A stretch of DNA of 64,000 nucleotides from Chromera velia. Its lineage: Eukaryota > Sar > Chromeraceae. A model generated the notes under the pieces. That model made no database searches and was not told the DNA's origin. It saw only the letters and a list, made by a program, of their open reading frames with translations. The stretch spans positions 39,461 through 103,460 of the forward strand of contig JAHBMJ010002940.1 of the NCBI GenBank assembly GCA_018398765.1, written 5' to 3'. Shown piece by piece: positions 61,304 through 64,000 of the stretch. The position numbers and the translations under genes are program-made. Numbering within the stretch: the first letter of the stretch is position 1; every line of letters begins with the position of its first letter.

Positions 61304-64000
61304 GGTTGGGGGACTCTGTGTCCCCTTTGGTGCCCATTTCGTTTTGTGTTTCTGCGTTGCTTGATTCCGTTGTTCCAGAAAGAAGTTTAAATGCCGCTTT
61401 GGCATATGGGAAGTTGAAGTGATTGTTGCTTCTGGGGAGGAGGCTTCTTTTGCTTTTCGTCTGATTTGTAATGTCTTATTCCCTCTTTTTGTTTGCTTCT
61501 AAAGCATCAAAATGGGGCGCTTTTTATTCTCTTGGTGGTGTGTTTGACTCGCTCACTCAGCCCCTTTCCGACTGTCTGTGCGACCGCTGAAGTGTGTCGG
61601 TATTGTGAGCAGAGAAGATATGCTCTTCTCCGTCTCTGCAGGAGGAAAGTCCTCTCATTTGGCCCAACTGATGAAGAACACGGGAACTCTTTTCTCGAAC
61701 GACGCCAAGAGAGACAGGTGCACTCCCCTGGTCAGTCTCTCATTCTGCTCTGTCTGCTATCGATCCTGAGGGGAATGATTTTAAATCAAACAAACGCAGC
61801 AGGCTCATGCAGTGGAGTCAACGTGAGCGCAAATGAGTTGAATTCTTTTGGGCTTCTCCCTAGCTCCTCCAGTGCTGCTTGCGAGTCTAGCAGCTAGCTT
61901 CCAAGCAGAGATGAGCAGGGAAACAGACATGCAGTTGGCGCCTCCTTGATTATTCATTCACTTTCTCCATCCCAGCTGATGCCCGTTTCGGTCGTCTTAC
62001 TTCCTGCCTGTACTTTTTGTATTCTTTTGCGTCTTCAGGTGCCCCCCTACCTTGCTTGCCGCTTTCCAACCTTCCTTGTGATCCTTGCCGCCCACACAAT
62101 TTTTTCTTCCCATGTTTGTCTGCCGACCTTCCGACTTTCGCTTATCTGCAGATGAGCAATTTTCACAGGCTGGGGGTCACAAACGTCGTGGTGCTGAATC
62201 TGGACGGGAGAAGGTGGGGGGCAGATTTGGGGAGTCTTTGTTGTTGGGGGGGCTCCTGGAGGCATTGACTGAATTGATTGATTTTGCGTGGGTGTTCCCC
62301 GGATGCCGCCCGCTCTCTCTCTCTAGGCTGGTCATGCTGCACGGACGGCTGAGACCATGTCTCTCTCTTTTGAGAGGGATCACTCGCGCTGGGTTTCGAT
62401 GTTGAAAGAGAGAAAGTCCTTGCATGTGTCCGTCAAAGTCATAGACCCCTTTAACGTTTTTTTTCTTTTTTCAGTTCTCTCCTTTTCCTCCGAAAAATCC
62501 AATCTTTCCCCTCTCCACTTCATCCTTCCTTATTTATGCATGCAGACTCCCGCACATGCTGCCGAAGCTCGACAGAGTGCTCCTGGATGCCCCCTGCACA
62601 GGGGTAGGGATCATCGCCAGGGACCCTCAAGTGAAGTCCAAGAGGGTGGGTCGGTGAGGGGGGGGGGGAGGGTGTCGATCTGCCTTGCGAGATCTAGATT
62701 TTCCTTCCGGGGCCTCTCGACGGGTCGGGTGCAATGTGAGCCCTCAAAAGTCTACTCTGAGGGAGGGTGTTGTTCTGTCCTGAAAGTCTGGCATGCATTC
62801 GTGTTTCTTTTCTTTCCTGGGAGAGGATCGAAAAAGATGGTGAAGGAGAAGTTGAGTCGCGAGAGTAAAGTCATCTATCTTTTTTTTTTGAAAATTCAGA
62901 AAGAACGGTGCAGGGGAAGTTTGATCGCGACTGCGTTGGGAGACAACGGAAGGAAAGGGAAATGAGTTATCCATCCTGCTGAAAGGAAAGCAAGCAAGCA
63001 AGCACCTTTCTTTCATCGACAATCTACTGCGGGAGGACACAGACAGATCCTTTTTGCTTCCTTTTTTTCAGTCTTGTCCGGACGTGTGCCTCTTCCCTTC
63101 CTTCTCATCTTCATTCTCCTTTCCTCCCGCCTTCTTTTCTTCCTCCCCCCCCCCCCTCTCTGGTTCTGCAGACAGTGGAGGACTTCGTTCAGCAGTCCTC
63201 TCTCCAAAAGGAACTCCTCGCAGCAGCAATTGACTGCGTGGACGCGAACTCAAAAACGGGAGGCTTCATTGTGTACGTCTTTCTTTCACAGTTTTTCTCT
63301 CTCTTCTGTTGTCTGTGCGTTCTTTCTTTCTCTTTTTCAGTCCTCATCTCCTTTCCCTGTCTTCGTTGGCTTCCTGTGAAGCCTCCAGGAGATCCGTTTG
63401 GTCTCTTGTCTCTCTGCCTGCTCTGATCGGTTTCTTGGGGGCTTTCTTTGTTTTTTTTGGAGAGAAAGCGATGGACATCTGAGCTAGACCGTCCTCTCTC
63501 TCTTGTTATTGTTCTGGCCTACACAACCGCCTCTGCGTGTTATTGAAAGCCCTTCCCCCTTGCCTTCCACTCCTCGAGTGAATCCTCCTTGCAGGTACTC
63601 AACCTGTTCTCTGGCTGTCGAGGAGAACGAGGCAGTGGTCGACCACGCTCTGAAGGTCCGTGAATCTGTTTGTTTCAAGCCGTTCCGAATTGGTGAAATG
63701 AAGTGTCATTCGGGCACTCGATCGATCATTCTGTTAGTCACCCTCTGAGTGTGAGTGGAGGAGACGGCAGCGACAAATGGGTGCGGGGGAAGGATGGAAC
63801 GCAGATGACACAGCGGGGTGTTCACTTCTGCACCCATGCAGTCTCATTCATTCTCTTGCGGGGCGGTTTTGCTTCCCGCATGCCCTGTTTTTTTTCTCTC
63901 CTCTTTGCTGCCCTTTCCTTTGCATGTGTGGGCTGGAAGAGTGATTTGATTTGTCTGCATGTGCCCTTTTGGACCGAGGGTAGGGGGTCACAAAACTGGA
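57637..64000 (+). CDS. NOP2: NOP2/NSUN1 rRNA cytosine-C5 methyltransferase (3' end beyond the window)
   Basis: Fifteen exons close in phase: 57637-57655, 57750-57789, 57906-58243, 58423-58779, 59077-59186, 59606-59651, 59939-59982, 60563-60650, 60944-61063, 61642-61717, 61813-61822, 62152-62213, 62546-62645, 63172-63272, 63595-63655 (524 codons). The family methylates C5 of a conserved cytosine in large-subunit rRNA and assembles 60S in the nucleolus. An acidic N-terminus (EDEDEDEEDDDE) precedes the NOP2 core: RTNTLKTKRRDLAQ, GANVDPVGEWTKVGLVV, ATPEYMAGHYMLQSAAS, the SAM loop DMAAAPGGKSSHLAQLMKN, SNFHRLGVTNVVVLNLDGR, the DAPCTGVG catalytic motif and the second cysteine in YSTCSLAVEENEAVVDHAL. 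Exon 11 would be only 10 nt and is the least certain. All acceptors but one are TGCAG. The last exon(s) lie outside the window. Confidence 0.95.
59250..59305. repeat. (GT)n tract in NOP2 intron 5
   Basis: GT run with GTAGACCT and GGTC interruptions between exons 5 and 6. Confidence 0.9.
60463..60575. repeat. ~53-bp tandem duplication spanning the NOP2 exon 8 acceptor
   Basis: CGAATGGATGCATGAGTGCA through GGCCCTGATTGCTC occurs at 60481-60514 and again at 60534-60575 (there with an extra GTGCGTGC). The preceding CACATACACGAA is also doubled. The duplicated unit carries the acceptor and first 13 nt of exon 8; the right copy continues into the real exon. No palindromic element lies between the copies. 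Confidence 0.85.
61073..61305. repeat. (CTGT)n tracts in NOP2 intron 9
   Basis: Three CTGT runs (61073-61085, 61104-61125, 61235-61303). A GGTTGGGGGACTCTGTGT motif adjoining the first run is repeated at 61305-61322, so the block is partly duplicated. Confidence 0.9.

Overview
The window reads as a chromosome segment of an intron-rich unicellular eukaryote. Every gene with a recognisable reading frame is broken into many short exons. Nearly all 3' splice sites read TGCAG, and the introns are full of (CT)n, (GT)n and (CACT)n tracts. The gene set (a nucleolar rRNA methyltransferase, a PG-rich SHIPPO-type flagellar protein, a leader-bearing CRM-like protein) and the intron style fit a photosynthetic-lineage alveolate such as a chromerid. 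That assignment is an inference, not a match I could test.

Layout. 1-7.8 kb is AT-rich and largely gene-free; it holds a 3-kb foldback element built of 21-bp repeats and a diverged ~440-bp duplicated block. 8.3-14.2 kb carries a minus-strand protein kinase whose catalytic motifs can be followed through seven exons, but with in-frame stops of all three kinds and two frameshifts, so I call it a pseudogene. 14.7-16.3 kb is a minisatellite. 16.4-26.7 kb is bounded by inverted arms and contains a smaller inverted-repeat element, a long CACT array and an almost full-length degenerate LINE with an APE-type endonuclease, a reverse transcriptase and an (ATCA)n tail. 27.9-31.1 kb is a minus-strand unrecognised gene whose phases close only if two introns of 16 and 17 nt are accepted. 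33.5-38.6 kb is a plus-strand SHIPPO-repeat gene (8 exons, 275 aa). 39.8-44.7 kb is a minus-strand 9-exon, 500-aa protein with a signal peptide and a CRM/YhbY-like core. 45.3-50.2 kb is a plus-strand 1023-aa endonuclease/exonuclease/phosphatase (EEP) family protein. 50.5-51.5 kb is an RTE-like LINE tail. 54.2-56.9 kb is a minus-strand coiled-coil gene. 57.6 kb to the window edge is NOP2/NSUN1. From 27.9 kb on, neighbouring genes alternate strand, giving three head-to-head pairs.

The most striking structure is a family of six ~65-80 bp palindromic mini-elements between 34 and 56 kb, sharing the arm TTTCATACAGAAT. Each is flanked by a direct duplication of about 34-57 bp, far longer than the target duplications of ordinary transposons. 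In four of six copies the duplicated target contains an exon-intron junction (three donors, one acceptor), and the junction that keeps the frame is always the copy that leaves the element plus the inner copy inside the intron. I know of no described element that behaves this way; introner-like elements are the closest concept.
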